The notes under the pieces were generated by a model. That model saw only the letters and a program-made list of their open reading frames with translations. It ran no database searches and was not told the origin of the DNA. Below are positions 53,547 to 62,225 of a DNA stretch of 64,000 nucleotides, in pieces. This DNA comes from JAYODZ01 sp965662735 (lineage in GTDB: Bacteria; Pseudomonadota; Alphaproteobacteria; RS24). Position 1 is the first letter of the stretch. Each line of letters starts with the position of its first letter. Position numbers and translations under genes: made by a program. The stretch covers positions 62,001 through 126,000 of the forward strand of contig CBFIIU010000001.1 of the NCBI GenBank assembly GCA_965662735.1, read 5' to 3'.

Positions 53547-54185
53547 TTATCCTTCGTTTTCTTCCGCGGCGTCGTCGCCTTCGCCGTCGCCCTCATCGTC
53601 CCCGCTCTCACTTTTCAGGCCAGCAGGTGCGGCGATTGTGGCGATGGTGAAGTCACGATCAGAAATCGCGGGTACCACGCCATTGGGTAAGTTGATCGCG
53701 GAGATATGAATGCTATCGCCGATATCGGCTTCAGCGAGATCCACCTCGATCGCCTCAGGAATTGAGTCGGCCGGGCAGATCAGGTCGACGGTATAGCGCA
53801 CCACATTCAAAACACCACCGCGGCGAATACCCGGACATGTTTCTTCATTAGAGAAGTGAACCTGAACTTCGACCGAAATCGTTGACCCTTTGCCAAGGCG
53901 CAAGAAGTCCGCGTGTAAAACCGTGTCGCGAACAGGGTCGAATTGTAAATCGCGGGTAATGGCGCGATGCTTGGTCCCGTCAATGTCGAGATCAATCAAT
54001 GTGCTCATGGCCCGACCTGTGTTGTACAGTTTCGTCACTTCTCCAGACAAAACAGAGAGTGTGATCGGTTCTTGTTTGTCTCCGTACAACACGGCGGGGA
54101 TTTTACCCTCGCGACGCAATGCACGGGCGACCCCCTTACCGGCCCGTTCCCGCACTTCTGCGGATAATTTGTAACTATCAGCCAT
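53547..54185 (-). CDS. rplY: 50S ribosomal protein L25 (CTC-type, long form)
   Basis: 5S rRNA-binding ribosomal protein of the long general-stress (CTC) form, 212 residues against about 95 in E. coli. N-terminal L25 domain (KLSAEVRERAGKGVARALRREGKIPAVLYGDK) followed by the TL5/CTC C-terminal domain and a strongly acidic tail (SESGDDEGDGEGDDAAEENEG). AAGGAGACGAAA precedes the ATG. A degenerate 10-bp repeat lies just upstream. Confidence 0.96.
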   Translation of the reverse strand: MADSYKLSAEVRERAGKGVARALRREGKIPAVLYGDKQEPITLSVLSGEVTKLYNTGRAMSTLIDLDIDGTKHRAITRDLQFDPVRDTVLHADFLRLGKGSTISVEVQVHFSNEETCPGIRRGGVLNVVRYTVDLICPADSIPEAIEVDLAEADIGDSIHISAINLPNGVVPAISDRDFTIATIAAPAGLKSESGDDEGDGEGDDAAEENEG

Positions 54186-54210
54186 TTTCGTCTCCTTATA
54201 AGCTGTTCAA

Positions 54211-54270
54211 CCCCAAGTGTTCCCAAGTGTTCTCGAGTGTTCCCGAGTATTTCAAAGTGTTCCCAAGGGG
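54211..54270. repeat. Six-copy degenerate 10-bp repeat upstream of rplY
   Basis: Six consecutive 10-bp units (CCCCAAGTGT, TCCCAAGTGT, TCTCGAGTGT, TCCCGAGTAT, TTCAAAGTGT, TCCCAAGGGG), unit consensus TCCCAAGTGT. It begins 25 bases before the rplY start codon, in the rplY 5' region. It may be a slippage repeat or a binding array; nothing here decides. Confidence 0.8.
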
Positions 54271-54424
54271 TGGCCATGGTTTCCTCCAAGGGTGTAAACC
54301 ATGTGCCTGCGGGTTATAGCGGTGCTGTGCTGAAAACTCAATGCTCCACGCGCCATAAAAACGGTCAATTTTGCCAGTTTTTGGCGCGACAGCCGATTAT
54401 GTGGTGGTGCGGGCTCGGGGCGGT

Positions 54425-55357
54425 TTAGTCGAACAGGCTCGAAACCGAGTTTTCATCGGCTGTTCGGCGAATAGCTTCGCCTAAAAGCTCGGCAATCGAG
54501 ATAATTTTGAACTTTTCAGAGGCCAGAATTTCGGGGCGCGGTTGGATGCTATCGGTAATTAATAAATGCTCGAGCGCGGATTTATTGACGCGCTCAAGCG
54601 CCTGACCCGACAAAACGCCATGGGTCACATATGCCGATACGGATTGAGCGCCAGCCTCGATCAATGCGCCAGCCGCGTTACACAGCGTGCCCGCACTGTC
54701 GACAATGTCGTCGACCAATAGGCAGTCCCGTCCTGAGACATCCCCAATAATATTCATCACTTCACTGACGCCGGCTTCGGGACGTCGTTTATCGACAATG
54801 GCCAGATCGGCGCCAATGCGATTACCTAAAGCGCGCGTCCGCACCACGCCCCCGACGTCAGGGGAGACCACCATTAAATCGCGGCCTTTAAGGCGCTGAT
54901 CAATATCATTGACAAACACTGGTGCCGCATAAAGATTATCCGTCGGAATATCGAAAAAGCCTTGGATTTGGCCTGCGTGAAGGTCAATCGTTAACACCCG
55001 GTCGGCCCCCGCAGCTTCGATCAGATTGGCGACCAATTTGGCGGAAATCGGGGTTCTGGGCCCGGGCTTTCGATCTTGGCGCGCATATCCAAAATACGGA
55101 ATGACAGCGGTGATACGGCGTGCGGAGGCTCGCCGAAGTGCGTCGATCAGGATCAATAACTCCATCAGGTGGTCATTGGCAGGATATGAGGTTGACTGGA
55201 TGATGAACACATCTTCTCCCCGCATATTTTCCTGAATTTCGACAAAAACTTCCATATCGGCAAAGCGTTTAACAATGCACTGAGACAGAGGAATGCCAAT
55301 ATAATCGGCAATGGCTTGAGAAAGAGGCAAATTACTATTGCCAGAAATCACTTTCAT
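54425..55357 (-). CDS. prs: Ribose-phosphate pyrophosphokinase
   Basis: Makes PRPP from ribose 5-phosphate and ATP for purine, pyrimidine, histidine and tryptophan synthesis. The 310-residue product has ALRRASARRITAVIPYFGYARQDRK near residue 87 and the PRPP-binding signature DCLLVDDIVDSAGTLCNAAGALIEAGAQSV near 215. Start MKVISGNSN at 55357. Its stop lies 239 bases from the rplY start on the same strand. The intergenic DNA holds the 10-bp repeat. Confidence 0.96.
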   Translation of the reverse strand: MKVISGNSNLPLSQAIADYIGIPLSQCIVKRFADMEVFVEIQENMRGEDVFIIQSTSYPANDHLMELLILIDALRRASARRITAVIPYFGYARQDRKPGPRTPISAKLVANLIEAAGADRVLTIDLHAGQIQGFFDIPTDNLYAAPVFVNDIDQRLKGRDLMVVSPDVGGVVRTRALGNRIGADLAIVDKRRPEAGVSEVMNIIGDVSGRDCLLVDDIVDSAGTLCNAAGALIEAGAQSVSAYVTHGVLSGQALERVNKSALEHLLITDSIQPRPEILASEKFKIISIAELLGEAIRRTADENSVSSLFD

Positions 55358-55521
55358 CGCTTGTCTCCTTTACATCCTGTCGTTTAACAAAGGCCAGAGA
55401 TTCGCGCAAATATAAGCAAATTTTATCCCCATTTATGTCGATGAATTCAGTTAAGAAGAGCCCCGCAAAGCGGCATGTGGGGCAAGGCTATGGCGCGTCT
55501 CTCGCCTATTTCTAACCTGTC

Positions 55522-56316
55522 TTAGGCGGGTTTGGGGATCATGATAAAACTGCCTTGGCGTCCGTAATCGGTAAGTCCGAGATGGGTATTATAGCGATAT
55601 GAAAAAAACTCTGCCGGATGACCATAGGTGCAAATCGGCAGCCTGTGATGGGCAATCTGTGCGCGCGCGAGCCGAAATTCGCAATATCGACCCAGATCGA
55701 AATGCCAGCTTTGGGTCGGCCCCAGTCGCTGACAGAAATCCAGGCCGTCAGGGTGATTGTGCTGCAGCGCCTCGTAAAAACTGTCCCCCACCTCGTAATT
55801 GGGAAGGCTGATAGATGGGCCGATCGATGCGCAAATCGTCTCGCGCCGCGCCCCTAGGGCCAGCAGGGCATCAATAGTGGCTTCAATGATGCCGCCCACA
55901 GCGCCGCGCCAGCCGGCATGGGCGGCACCGATAATATTATGGGTCGGATCGGCAAATAAGATGGGCGCGCAATCGGCCGTCAGAACACCGACAGCGATCC
56001 CCGGTAATTGGGTGACCAGGGCGTCGGCTTGCGGCACAGGCTTTGCGGGGTCGCTTATGGCTTCAACATTAGAGGCATCGATGGTCAAGCATTGGGCGCT
56101 ATGCACTTGATAGGCGGTCAAAAGCATGTCGGCGCCGAGATGCGCTCGGACACGGTTGCGATTATGCTCGACCCGTGCCGGTTCATCTTGCGAGCCACGC
56201 CCAAGGTTAAGCGTCTCGTATATGCCGATTTCACCATTGGGAACGTCGGCGGCACGTGTGAAAAAACCATGCGGAAAAGGATTTAAACGCTGATCCGTGT
56301 AAGGGGCGAGGATCAT
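55522..56316 (-). CDS. pgeF: PgeF-type purine nucleoside phosphorylase/peptidoglycan editing factor (YfiH, laccase-domain)
   Basis: 264-residue YfiH/DUF152 family protein with reported purine nucleoside phosphorylase and peptidoglycan editing activities. Visible metal-binding blocks are QVHSAQ near residue 72, TADCAPILFADP near 117 and AAHAGWRGAVGGIIEATI near 132. The start ATG at 56316 overlaps the methyltransferase stop by four bases (ATGA). The actual substrate here is not determined. Confidence 0.88.
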   Translation of the reverse strand: MILAPYTDQRLNPFPHGFFTRAADVPNGEIGIYETLNLGRGSQDEPARVEHNRNRVRAHLGADMLLTAYQVHSAQCLTIDASNVEAISDPAKPVPQADALVTQLPGIAVGVLTADCAPILFADPTHNIIGAAHAGWRGAVGGIIEATIDALLALGARRETICASIGPSISLPNYEVGDSFYEALQHNHPDGLDFCQRLGPTQSWHFDLGRYCEFRLARAQIAHHRLPICTYGHPAEFFSYRYNTHLGLTDYGRQGSFIMIPKPA

Positions 56317-57485
56317 TGTGGCTCCACCCTTGCGCCGACCTCGACAAAGGGGGCTGGCACGGGAAAGTTGGCGCTGGTGGCGCATAACACTTTGAACAAT
56401 TGCCCCATTTCCGTGGGCGATGTGAGGCGGGTGCTGGCCTCGCGAATGGGCGTGGCCTGATGCGGGTGACGGGCCACGAGCTGTTCGGCTCGTAGTTCAA
56501 TTCCGAGGGCCTTCAGAAAGGTGCCTTGTGTGAGCAGGGGCAGGGTCATACAGCCCGCTTGTCGAAGGCGCGATCTTAATGTGTCGAAATTGACATGCGC
56601 GGTTAAATCAGCTTCGCCAATATGGCTGAGCGGCGACACAAAGCGATGCTGGCGCATGGCCTGAAGGCTGTCGCCGGTAAACGCGCTCGCGATAGCTTGA
56701 CCGTCGCTCGTGGGGTCAGCTCGATCGACATTTGACCCATAGCCATAATCGATGGCCAAAACAGCGCCGCCATGTTTGTGAAGGCGTGACCCGATATGGT
56801 CGATATAGTCGATCGCAGCCGGGCAGATCTCGATCACCTGATGGCACGGGGTCTGAGGCGCAGCATGAGCGAGTAGCTGAGCAATATCGGTCTCGGCATC
56901 GGGCGCATAGGCGTGCTCGATAAACTCGAAGCCAGTATGCCGGCGGGTGACGTAGCGTTCAGCCCACCCCGTATCCGTTTTCAGAAATTGGCGGATGGGT
57001 AAGGCATCGAAAAATTCATTGGCGATCACGATCGATGGGGCATCGTGTGGAACCGTTTCGAGATGGTTATGCCACTGGGCCTGGGGCACACGCTGTGCTT
57101 GCTCCGAGCGCAGACTTGGACTGGTTTCAACCAGATGCATTTGAATATGCGCTTCCTGTCCGCTTTGGCAGATGGTGCGCCATATATCGCCGGCGAGTGT
57201 GCCGCGTCCGGGGCCGATCTCAATAAGATGGAGCCGCTCAGCGGCTGCATGTCGCTGCCATAAATCCAAGCACCATGCGCCGATCAATTCACCAAATATC
57301 TGACTGATTTCGGGCGATGTGACGAAGTCACCGCCTCGGGCTTGGGGCGCGCCAATGGGGTGTCGGCTCGCATAATAGCCATGGGTGGGCTCAAACAGGC
57401 ACAGATCCATAAAATGATCGAGCCGAAGATCACCGTGTGAGGCGATGCGATCAATGATCTGGGCTTCGAGAGGCGTTTGGGTCAT
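56313..57485 (-). CDS. MidA/NDUFAF7-family SAM-dependent methyltransferase
   Basis: 390-residue class I methyltransferase of the MidA/NDUFAF7 family, whose mitochondrial member methylates an arginine of complex I. GYYASRHPIGAPQARGGDFVTSPEISQIFGELIGAW near residue 36, HLIEIGPGRGTLAGDIWR (SAM motif I) near 82, and NEFFDALPIRQF near 146. Start ATG 57485 is one base past the lgt stop. In bacteria the substrate is not established. Confidence 0.88.
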   Translation of the reverse strand: MTQTPLEAQIIDRIASHGDLRLDHFMDLCLFEPTHGYYASRHPIGAPQARGGDFVTSPEISQIFGELIGAWCLDLWQRHAAAERLHLIEIGPGRGTLAGDIWRTICQSGQEAHIQMHLVETSPSLRSEQAQRVPQAQWHNHLETVPHDAPSIVIANEFFDALPIRQFLKTDTGWAERYVTRRHTGFEFIEHAYAPDAETDIAQLLAHAAPQTPCHQVIEICPAAIDYIDHIGSRLHKHGGAVLAIDYGYGSNVDRADPTSDGQAIASAFTGDSLQAMRQHRFVSPLSHIGEADLTAHVNFDTLRSRLRQAGCMTLPLLTQGTFLKALGIELRAEQLVARHPHQATPIREASTRLTSPTEMGQLFKVLCATSANFPVPAPFVEVGARVEPQ

Positions 57486-57486
57486 G

Positions 57487-58296
57487 CTATTGCGTTGCGC
57501 CGGTATTTTGTCGGCTGATCCAAAAAATGACAATGCCGAGCAGAATAAGGGGGAGGCTCAGCACCTGGCCCATTGTCAGCGTGCCCATAATAAATCCGAG
57601 TTGTTCATCGGGTTCGCGCACCCATTCGACCATAAAACGCGCGATCCCATATCCCATCAAAAACAGGCTGGCCACTCGGCCGGGTGTTTTGAGAAGGTGA
57701 AGACGGTAAATTCCAAAGGCAATTACGGCAAATAACACCAGCCCTTCCAATCCAGCTTCATAAAGTTGCGAGGGGTGGCGCGGCTCCGGCCCACCATTGG
57801 GAAAGATGATCCCCCATGGCAGGCTCGTCGGACGCCCCCAAAGCTCGGCATTGATGAAATTACTAATGCGCCCGAAAAACAGTCCAATTGGCGCGGCGGC
57901 GGCCACCACATCCGCCCATGATAAGAGCGGGAGAGTGTGCCGTCGGGTAAACAACACGCTGGCAACTAAAACGCCCGCAAGGCCGCCATGAAAGGACATG
58001 CCGCCCTCCCAGACCGCCGGAATGGCCGCTGGGTGGGCGAGGTAGTAACTCGGATTATAAAAGAGCACATACCCAAGACGTCCCCCGATAATGATGCTTA
58101 CAGTGGCCCATAAAACAAAATCATCAACGTGAATTTCTGAATAGGGTGCGGTGTCCTGCCACAGATCGTCCCGCCGGCCGAGGCGCACAATATACTGCCA
58201 GCCCAATAAAATGCCGGCCATATAGGCCAAGGCATACCACCGCAGAACCAATGGCCCCCAGGAAAAAGCGATAGGGTCTAGATCGGGAAAAGGCAT
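57487..58296 (-). CDS. lgt: Prolipoprotein diacylglyceryl transferase
   Basis: First enzyme of lipoprotein maturation in the inner membrane. The 269-residue product has seven hydrophobic segments, GGRLGYVLFYNPSYY near residue 72, FHGGLAGVLVA near 103 and the signature GRISNFINAELWGRPT near 142, followed by PRHPSQLYEAGLEG. It leads the lgt-midA-pgeF operon. Confidence 0.95.
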   Translation of the reverse strand: MPFPDLDPIAFSWGPLVLRWYALAYMAGILLGWQYIVRLGRRDDLWQDTAPYSEIHVDDFVLWATVSIIIGGRLGYVLFYNPSYYLAHPAAIPAVWEGGMSFHGGLAGVLVASVLFTRRHTLPLLSWADVVAAAAPIGLFFGRISNFINAELWGRPTSLPWGIIFPNGGPEPRHPSQLYEAGLEGLVLFAVIAFGIYRLHLLKTPGRVASLFLMGYGIARFMVEWVREPDEQLGFIMGTLTMGQVLSLPLILLGIVIFWISRQNTGATQ

Positions 58297-58360
58297 GGCG
58301 TTTCTCTGAACTGTTTAAAAAGTGATTGATCTATAGCATAGTCTGACGCACTCTGGGGCC

Positions 58361-58576
58361 ATGAACGATATGAAAAATAAAATCATTGATGACGTGACGC
58401 GCGTGCTCTCCGGTGTGGGCGGCGCGGCAAGTGCGATGCGCGACGAGATCGAGAATCTGGTCGGGGCCAAGGTTGATCAGCTGATCGCCGAGCGGGGGTT
58501 GGTAACGCGAGACGAGTTCGAGCTGTTGCGCGCGCAAGTCGAGCTTCTGCAAGAACAGCTCGCCAAGAACGACTAG
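58361..58576 (+). CDS. ubiK: UbiK-family (BMFP) accessory factor
   Basis: 71-residue coiled-coil protein (MNDMKNKIIDDVTRVLSGVGG...EFELLRAQVELLQEQLAKND) of the DUF526/BMFP family. E. coli UbiK helps assemble the ubiquinone biosynthesis complex under aerobic conditions. It is divergent from lgt and followed by a 182-base region carrying an inverted repeat (GCGAATCG/CGATTCGC) and a larger hairpin. Confidence 0.82.
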   Translation: MNDMKNKIIDDVTRVLSGVGGAASAMRDEIENLVGAKVDQLIAERGLVTRDEFELLRAQVELLQEQLAKND

Positions 58577-58701
58577 CGCCTCGCGAATCGTCTTGTGAGG
58601 GGGCGGCTCTCGATTCGCCGCTGATTCGTTGGGGTTTTACCCAGTTTAAAATCATGAGACCGATAAATTTCTTTTTTCACTCTGATGAATCAGTCACAGT
58701 T

Positions 58702-58749
58702 TTTCTGTCGGCGAGCTCCTTTCATGCGTGAGCAAGCGCCGGACAGAAA
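58702..58749 (+). promoter_or_regulatory. Hairpin against the YbjN-gene ribosome site
   Basis: TTTCTGTCGGCG (58702-58713) pairs with CGCCGGACAGAAA (58737-58749), 12 pairs with one bulged C; GCTC/GAGC (58715-58718/58730-58733) can pair inside the loop. The 3' arm runs into AAAGG, 10 bases before the ATG at 58759, so folding could occlude the ribosome site. Confidence 0.45.
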
Positions 58750-58758
58750 GGTTGGACG

Positions 58759-59256
58759 ATGCAGCTCGCCCATATCGATCACGGTTTAGTCGATCACCCC
58801 ATTGATCTGTTTGAAACGCTGGCGGCTCATCATGAGTGGCCATGCGAGCGCGGAACGGAAGATGATCTGAATCTCTGCATTGCGGGCACGCATTGCGATT
58901 TTCATATCGCGGTCAGCTGGCGGCCCGACCTTGGGGGGCTGCATTTGGCATGCGTATTTGATCATCGCGTGCCTTTGGCAAAGCGTAATGACATGTTTGA
59001 ATTGCTGGCCTTGATCAATGAACAATTATGGTTGGGTCATTTTGATATTTGGTCTTCAGATGGTGCCTTGCTGTTTCGGACGACCCTTCTGGTCAGCCAA
59101 GGCGTGGTGTCGGAGCAGCAATGCCTCGAATTGGTGAGCCACGCCCTAGAGACATGTGAGCGCTTCTTTCCGGCTTTCCAATTTTTAGTGTGGGCAGGCT
59201 ATTCCCCCAAGGAAGCCATTGAGGGCAGCATGTTTGAGACGCGAGGCGATGCCTAA
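58759..59256 (+). CDS. YbjN domain protein
   Basis: 165-residue protein with the YbjN/bacterial sensory-transduction fold (DLNLCIAGTHCDFHIAVSWRPDLGGLHLACVFDHRVP ... FELLALINEQLWLGHFDIWSSDGALLFRTTLLV). Function is not established. A strong hairpin sits just before the start. The stop overlaps proC by eight bases, so the two are coupled. Confidence 0.8.
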   Translation: MQLAHIDHGLVDHPIDLFETLAAHHEWPCERGTEDDLNLCIAGTHCDFHIAVSWRPDLGGLHLACVFDHRVPLAKRNDMFELLALINEQLWLGHFDIWSSDGALLFRTTLLVSQGVVSEQQCLELVSHALETCERFFPAFQFLVWAGYSPKEAIEGSMFETRGDA

Positions 59257-60070
59257 TTTTGGATCCATGATCGGTCCAGACGACACGGTATATCTGGTCG
59301 GAGGTGGGCGCATGGGAAGCGCCTTGCTCAATGGCTGGCTGGCGGGTGGGTTAGCTGCGCAAGCGGTCTATGTGCAAGAGCCCCAGCCGAGCGAAGCCCT
59401 TCAAAAAACAGGCGTACATCTGGTCGCGGACGATCGCCCCATGGGGCCCGTCTCGGTTTTGGTGCTGGCCGTTAAACCGCAAATAGCGCCCAATATATTA
59501 CCGTCCCTCTCCGGATTGATCGGCCCGGACACATTGGTTTTGTCCTTAATGGCGGGGCGATCGCTCGCCTCTCTGCGCAGCTTATGCGGAGGCGAGGGGT
59601 TTTATGTGCGCTCCATGCCCAATACTCCGGCAATGCTTGGAAAAGGCATTACAGCATTGGTCTGCGACCAAGAGATTTCATCTACGGCGCGCGATCGCGC
59701 GCAAGCCCTGATGGCGGCTGTTGGGAAAACGGTTTGGGTTGAGAATGAGGCTGAAATCGATGCCGTCACAGCGTTAAGCGGGTCGGGGCCAGCCTATGTA
59801 TTTCTTCTCGTTGAAGCCATGGCATCGGCGGGCGAGAAATTGGGGCTATCGCCGGAGGTTGCGATGGCTTTAGCGCGGGCCACCCTAATTGGCGGGGGCG
59901 CAATGTTGGAAGCGGGCTCTGAGCCTGCGGCGCAATTGCGCGAAAACGTCACCTCGCCAGGGGGGACGACGGCAGCGGCTCTATCGGTCTTGATGGGAAC
60001 ACATGGCCTCGAACAGCTGATGACCAAGGCCATGACGGCGGCGCGCGATCGCGCGCAAGAGCTGGCATAG
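59249..60070 (+). CDS. proC: Pyrroline-5-carboxylate reductase
   Basis: Last step of proline synthesis, NAD(P)H-dependent. The 273-residue product has VYLVGGGRMGSALLNGWLAGG near residue 15, LAVKPQ near 71 and the signature VTALSGSGPAYVFLLVEAM near 171, with GGTTAAALSVL near 240. Start ATG 59249 overlaps the YbjN stop; 59267 is an alternative. Confidence 0.95.
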   Translation: MPNFGSMIGPDDTVYLVGGGRMGSALLNGWLAGGLAAQAVYVQEPQPSEALQKTGVHLVADDRPMGPVSVLVLAVKPQIAPNILPSLSGLIGPDTLVLSLMAGRSLASLRSLCGGEGFYVRSMPNTPAMLGKGITALVCDQEISSTARDRAQALMAAVGKTVWVENEAEIDAVTALSGSGPAYVFLLVEAMASAGEKLGLSPEVAMALARATLIGGGAMLEAGSEPAAQLRENVTSPGGTTAAALSVLMGTHGLEQLMTKAMTAARDRAQELA

Positions 60071-60079
60071 ACGGAGCAT

Positions 60080-60111
60080 CGCTCGAGCACAGACTGAGCA
60101 GAGCTCGAGCG
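60080..60111. repeat. 9-bp inverted repeat between convergent genes
   Basis: CGCTCGAGC (60080-60088) and GCTCGAGCG (60103-60111) are perfect inverted copies with a 14-base loop, between proC and the sensor kinase stops. No T-run follows on either strand, so it is at most a weak or Rho-assisted terminator. Confidence 0.5.
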
Positions 60112-60180
60112 CAGGCCGAGAAGAAGCGGGAAAAGGTAGAGAAGAGACCGCCCTTCATTGAGCAGATGATCGCGCTTAAA

Positions 60181-61518
60181 TTAGGCGGGAATGCGAATGC
60201 TGGCGTGAAGTCCCCCGAGCGTGCTGCGCCCGAGTGTAATGTCGCCGCCATGACTGCGGGCAATATCGAGCGCGATGGCCATGCCAAGCCCCGTACCACC
60301 CGATTGGGTGTTGCGCGAGTCATCGAGGCGATAGAAGGGCCGGAAAACATCTTCGAGCTTGTTTTCTGGGATGCCGGGGCCATCATCATCAATCGTGAAC
60401 TCGACCAGCTTCCCCGATTTGTCTAACTTGGCCGCGAGATGAACGGAGCCCGCATGGGCGCAGGCATTATTGACGATATTGGCAACGCAACGCTTAAAGG
60501 CATTTGGCTTGAGGGTCAGGCGATGGTCGATCGCATCGGTGAGTTTGACTTGAACATGGGGCCATCGGCGTAATGCGTCTGAGTGGATGTTGACCATAAA
60601 AGCACTGAGCACAATAGGGCGGGGATGCTCGCCGGCGTCCCCCTTGGCAAAGGCAAGATAATCCTCCAGCATATCTTCCATCTCATCGATATCGCTTTGT
60701 AAGGCGTCGGCATCTTGCCCCGCTGGCAACATGGCGGTTTGTAATTTGAGGCGGGTGAGCGGTGTCCGCAAATCGTGGCTGACCCCTGCGAGCATGGTGG
60801 TGCGTTGTTCAATTTGACGCTGGATCCGGTCGCGCATTTCCATAAAGGCGGCGGAGGCGCGGCGCACCTCTGAGGCCCCACTCGGTCGGAAATGCGGCAT
60901 GTCCATTCCCTTCCCAAAACGCTCGGCGGCCTCAGCGAGACGCTGAATAGGGCGAATTTGATTACGTAAGAAAATGCCAGAAATCAGCAATAAAAGCGCC
61001 GAGGTGCCGGTCATCCAAATCAAGAAAATATATGAGTTTGTGGCGTAAACGCGCTCGCGTTGCATCAATACGCGCATCACCTCGCCAGGTAATAAGACAC
61101 GAACATCAATGTAATGATCATAGGTTGCTGTATCGATCCAGAAGGGGCGGTTAATTTGCGACTGAATTTCTTTGGCAAGGGAGGTGTCGAGCAAGGCAAT
61201 CACGGGTTTAGGGGCCGGATCGGGAAGGCTGTCGCCAGGTAAAAAAGCCACGCTCATGTCAAAGGTGTCATTGGCAAGCTGGCTGAGTTGGGTGCCGTCC
61301 CCGCCAAGCTCTTGCATGCGCAAGCGGGTCAATAGGGCAATATCGCTGACGGCCACACTGGAGAGGCGCTGGGTCACCGTCGACCAATGGCGTTCGAGGA
61401 AAACAAAGGCCACAACAATTTGTGTGACAACCACGGGCATCACGATAATGAGCAATGATCGCGGAAACAGGCCCGTCGGCATATATTGTTTCAGAAAAGA
61501 TCCGAGCGACTGAGCCAT
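60181..61518 (-). CDS. EnvZ-type sensor histidine kinase
   Basis: 445-residue inner-membrane kinase. Membrane segments near residues 20-41 and 161-184 flank a periplasmic sensor region of about 120 residues. HAMP linker is near 185-235, the phospho-accepting His248 in GVSHDLRTPLTRL, and the ATPase domain has NIVNNACAHAG, DDGPGIP and GGTGLGMAIA. It follows the response regulator by 11 bases and the MarR gene before that. Signal unknown. Confidence 0.9.
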   Translation of the reverse strand: MAQSLGSFLKQYMPTGLFPRSLLIIVMPVVVTQIVVAFVFLERHWSTVTQRLSSVAVSDIALLTRLRMQELGGDGTQLSQLANDTFDMSVAFLPGDSLPDPAPKPVIALLDTSLAKEIQSQINRPFWIDTATYDHYIDVRVLLPGEVMRVLMQRERVYATNSYIFLIWMTGTSALLLLISGIFLRNQIRPIQRLAEAAERFGKGMDMPHFRPSGASEVRRASAAFMEMRDRIQRQIEQRTTMLAGVSHDLRTPLTRLKLQTAMLPAGQDADALQSDIDEMEDMLEDYLAFAKGDAGEHPRPIVLSAFMVNIHSDALRRWPHVQVKLTDAIDHRLTLKPNAFKRCVANIVNNACAHAGSVHLAAKLDKSGKLVEFTIDDDGPGIPENKLEDVFRPFYRLDDSRNTQSGGTGLGMAIALDIARSHGGDITLGRSTLGGLHASIRIPA

Positions 61519-61529
61519 CTAAGTGTCCT

Positions 61530-62225
61530 TTACTTAATGCGCAACAAATAGCCCGAACCGCGAACCGTTTGGAGGTGAATGGGGTCGCGCGGATCATCTT
61601 CTATTTTGCGTCGCAAGCGATTGATTTGCACGTCAATCGCCCGTTCGGAAATGGCATATTCCTCGGCCAACTCGTCCCGCGAGACAATTTGCCCGGGTGA
61701 TTGTGACAGCTTGCGCATCAGCTCAATCTCGCGCGTGGTCAGGGTCACACGGCTGTCATTGTGAAAGAGATCGCCATGGGTACGGTGAAATCGGAAATCG
61801 CCAAAGCAGATTTCTTCAGCGGGTGCGCCAGCACGTCCCGCCTCCATTTGACTGCGACGCAAAATGCTATGAATGCGCAGCAATAATTCCTTGGGGTCAA
61901 AAGGTTTGGTGAGATAGTCGTCTGCCCCAATGGACAGGCCCTCAATACGATCCTCTGTTTCAGCGCGCGCGGTCAGAAGCAAAATGGGAATAGGGTTGCG
62001 TCGCGCCCGCAGGCGCTCGGTGAATTCAAGGCCTGTAAGGCCTGGCATCATGACATCCAGCACCATCAAATCGAAGGTCAAATTATCTAATTGCGCTTGC
62101 GCGTCTCGCGCATCCTCCGCCACAGTTGCCCGAAAGCCATTTTCGCTGAGGTATTTTTTAAGCAAGCCTCGAATTCGCGTGTCGTCATCAACAATCAAGA
62201 TATGAGGCGTGGTTTCGTCGATCAT
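61530..62225 (-). CDS. OmpR-family response regulator (PetR-like context)
   Basis: 231-residue regulator with a receiver domain (acidic pocket DDD near residues 13-15, phospho-acceptor Asp57 in VLDVMMPG, conserved Lys in LTKPFDPKEL) and a C-terminal OmpR winged helix (ISERAIDVQINRLRRKIEDDPRDPIHLQTVRGSGYLL). Its start overlaps the MarR stop by four bases. In Rhodobacter the similarly arranged MarR-OmpR pair petP-petR is needed for cytochrome bc1 synthesis. Orthology is inferred from gene order only. Confidence 0.88.
   Translation of the reverse strand: MIDETTPHILIVDDDTRIRGLLKKYLSENGFRATVAEDARDAQAQLDNLTFDLMVLDVMMPGLTGLEFTERLRARRNPIPILLLTARAETEDRIEGLSIGADDYLTKPFDPKELLLRIHSILRRSQMEAGRAGAPAEEICFGDFRFHRTHGDLFHNDSRVTLTTREIELMRKLSQSPGQIVSRDELAEEYAISERAIDVQINRLRRKIEDDPRDPIHLQTVRGSGYLLRIK

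Noticed and set aside
60080..60111. Bidirectional intrinsic terminator between proC and the sensor kinase
   Set aside because: The inverted repeat is perfect but lacks a T-run on either strand.
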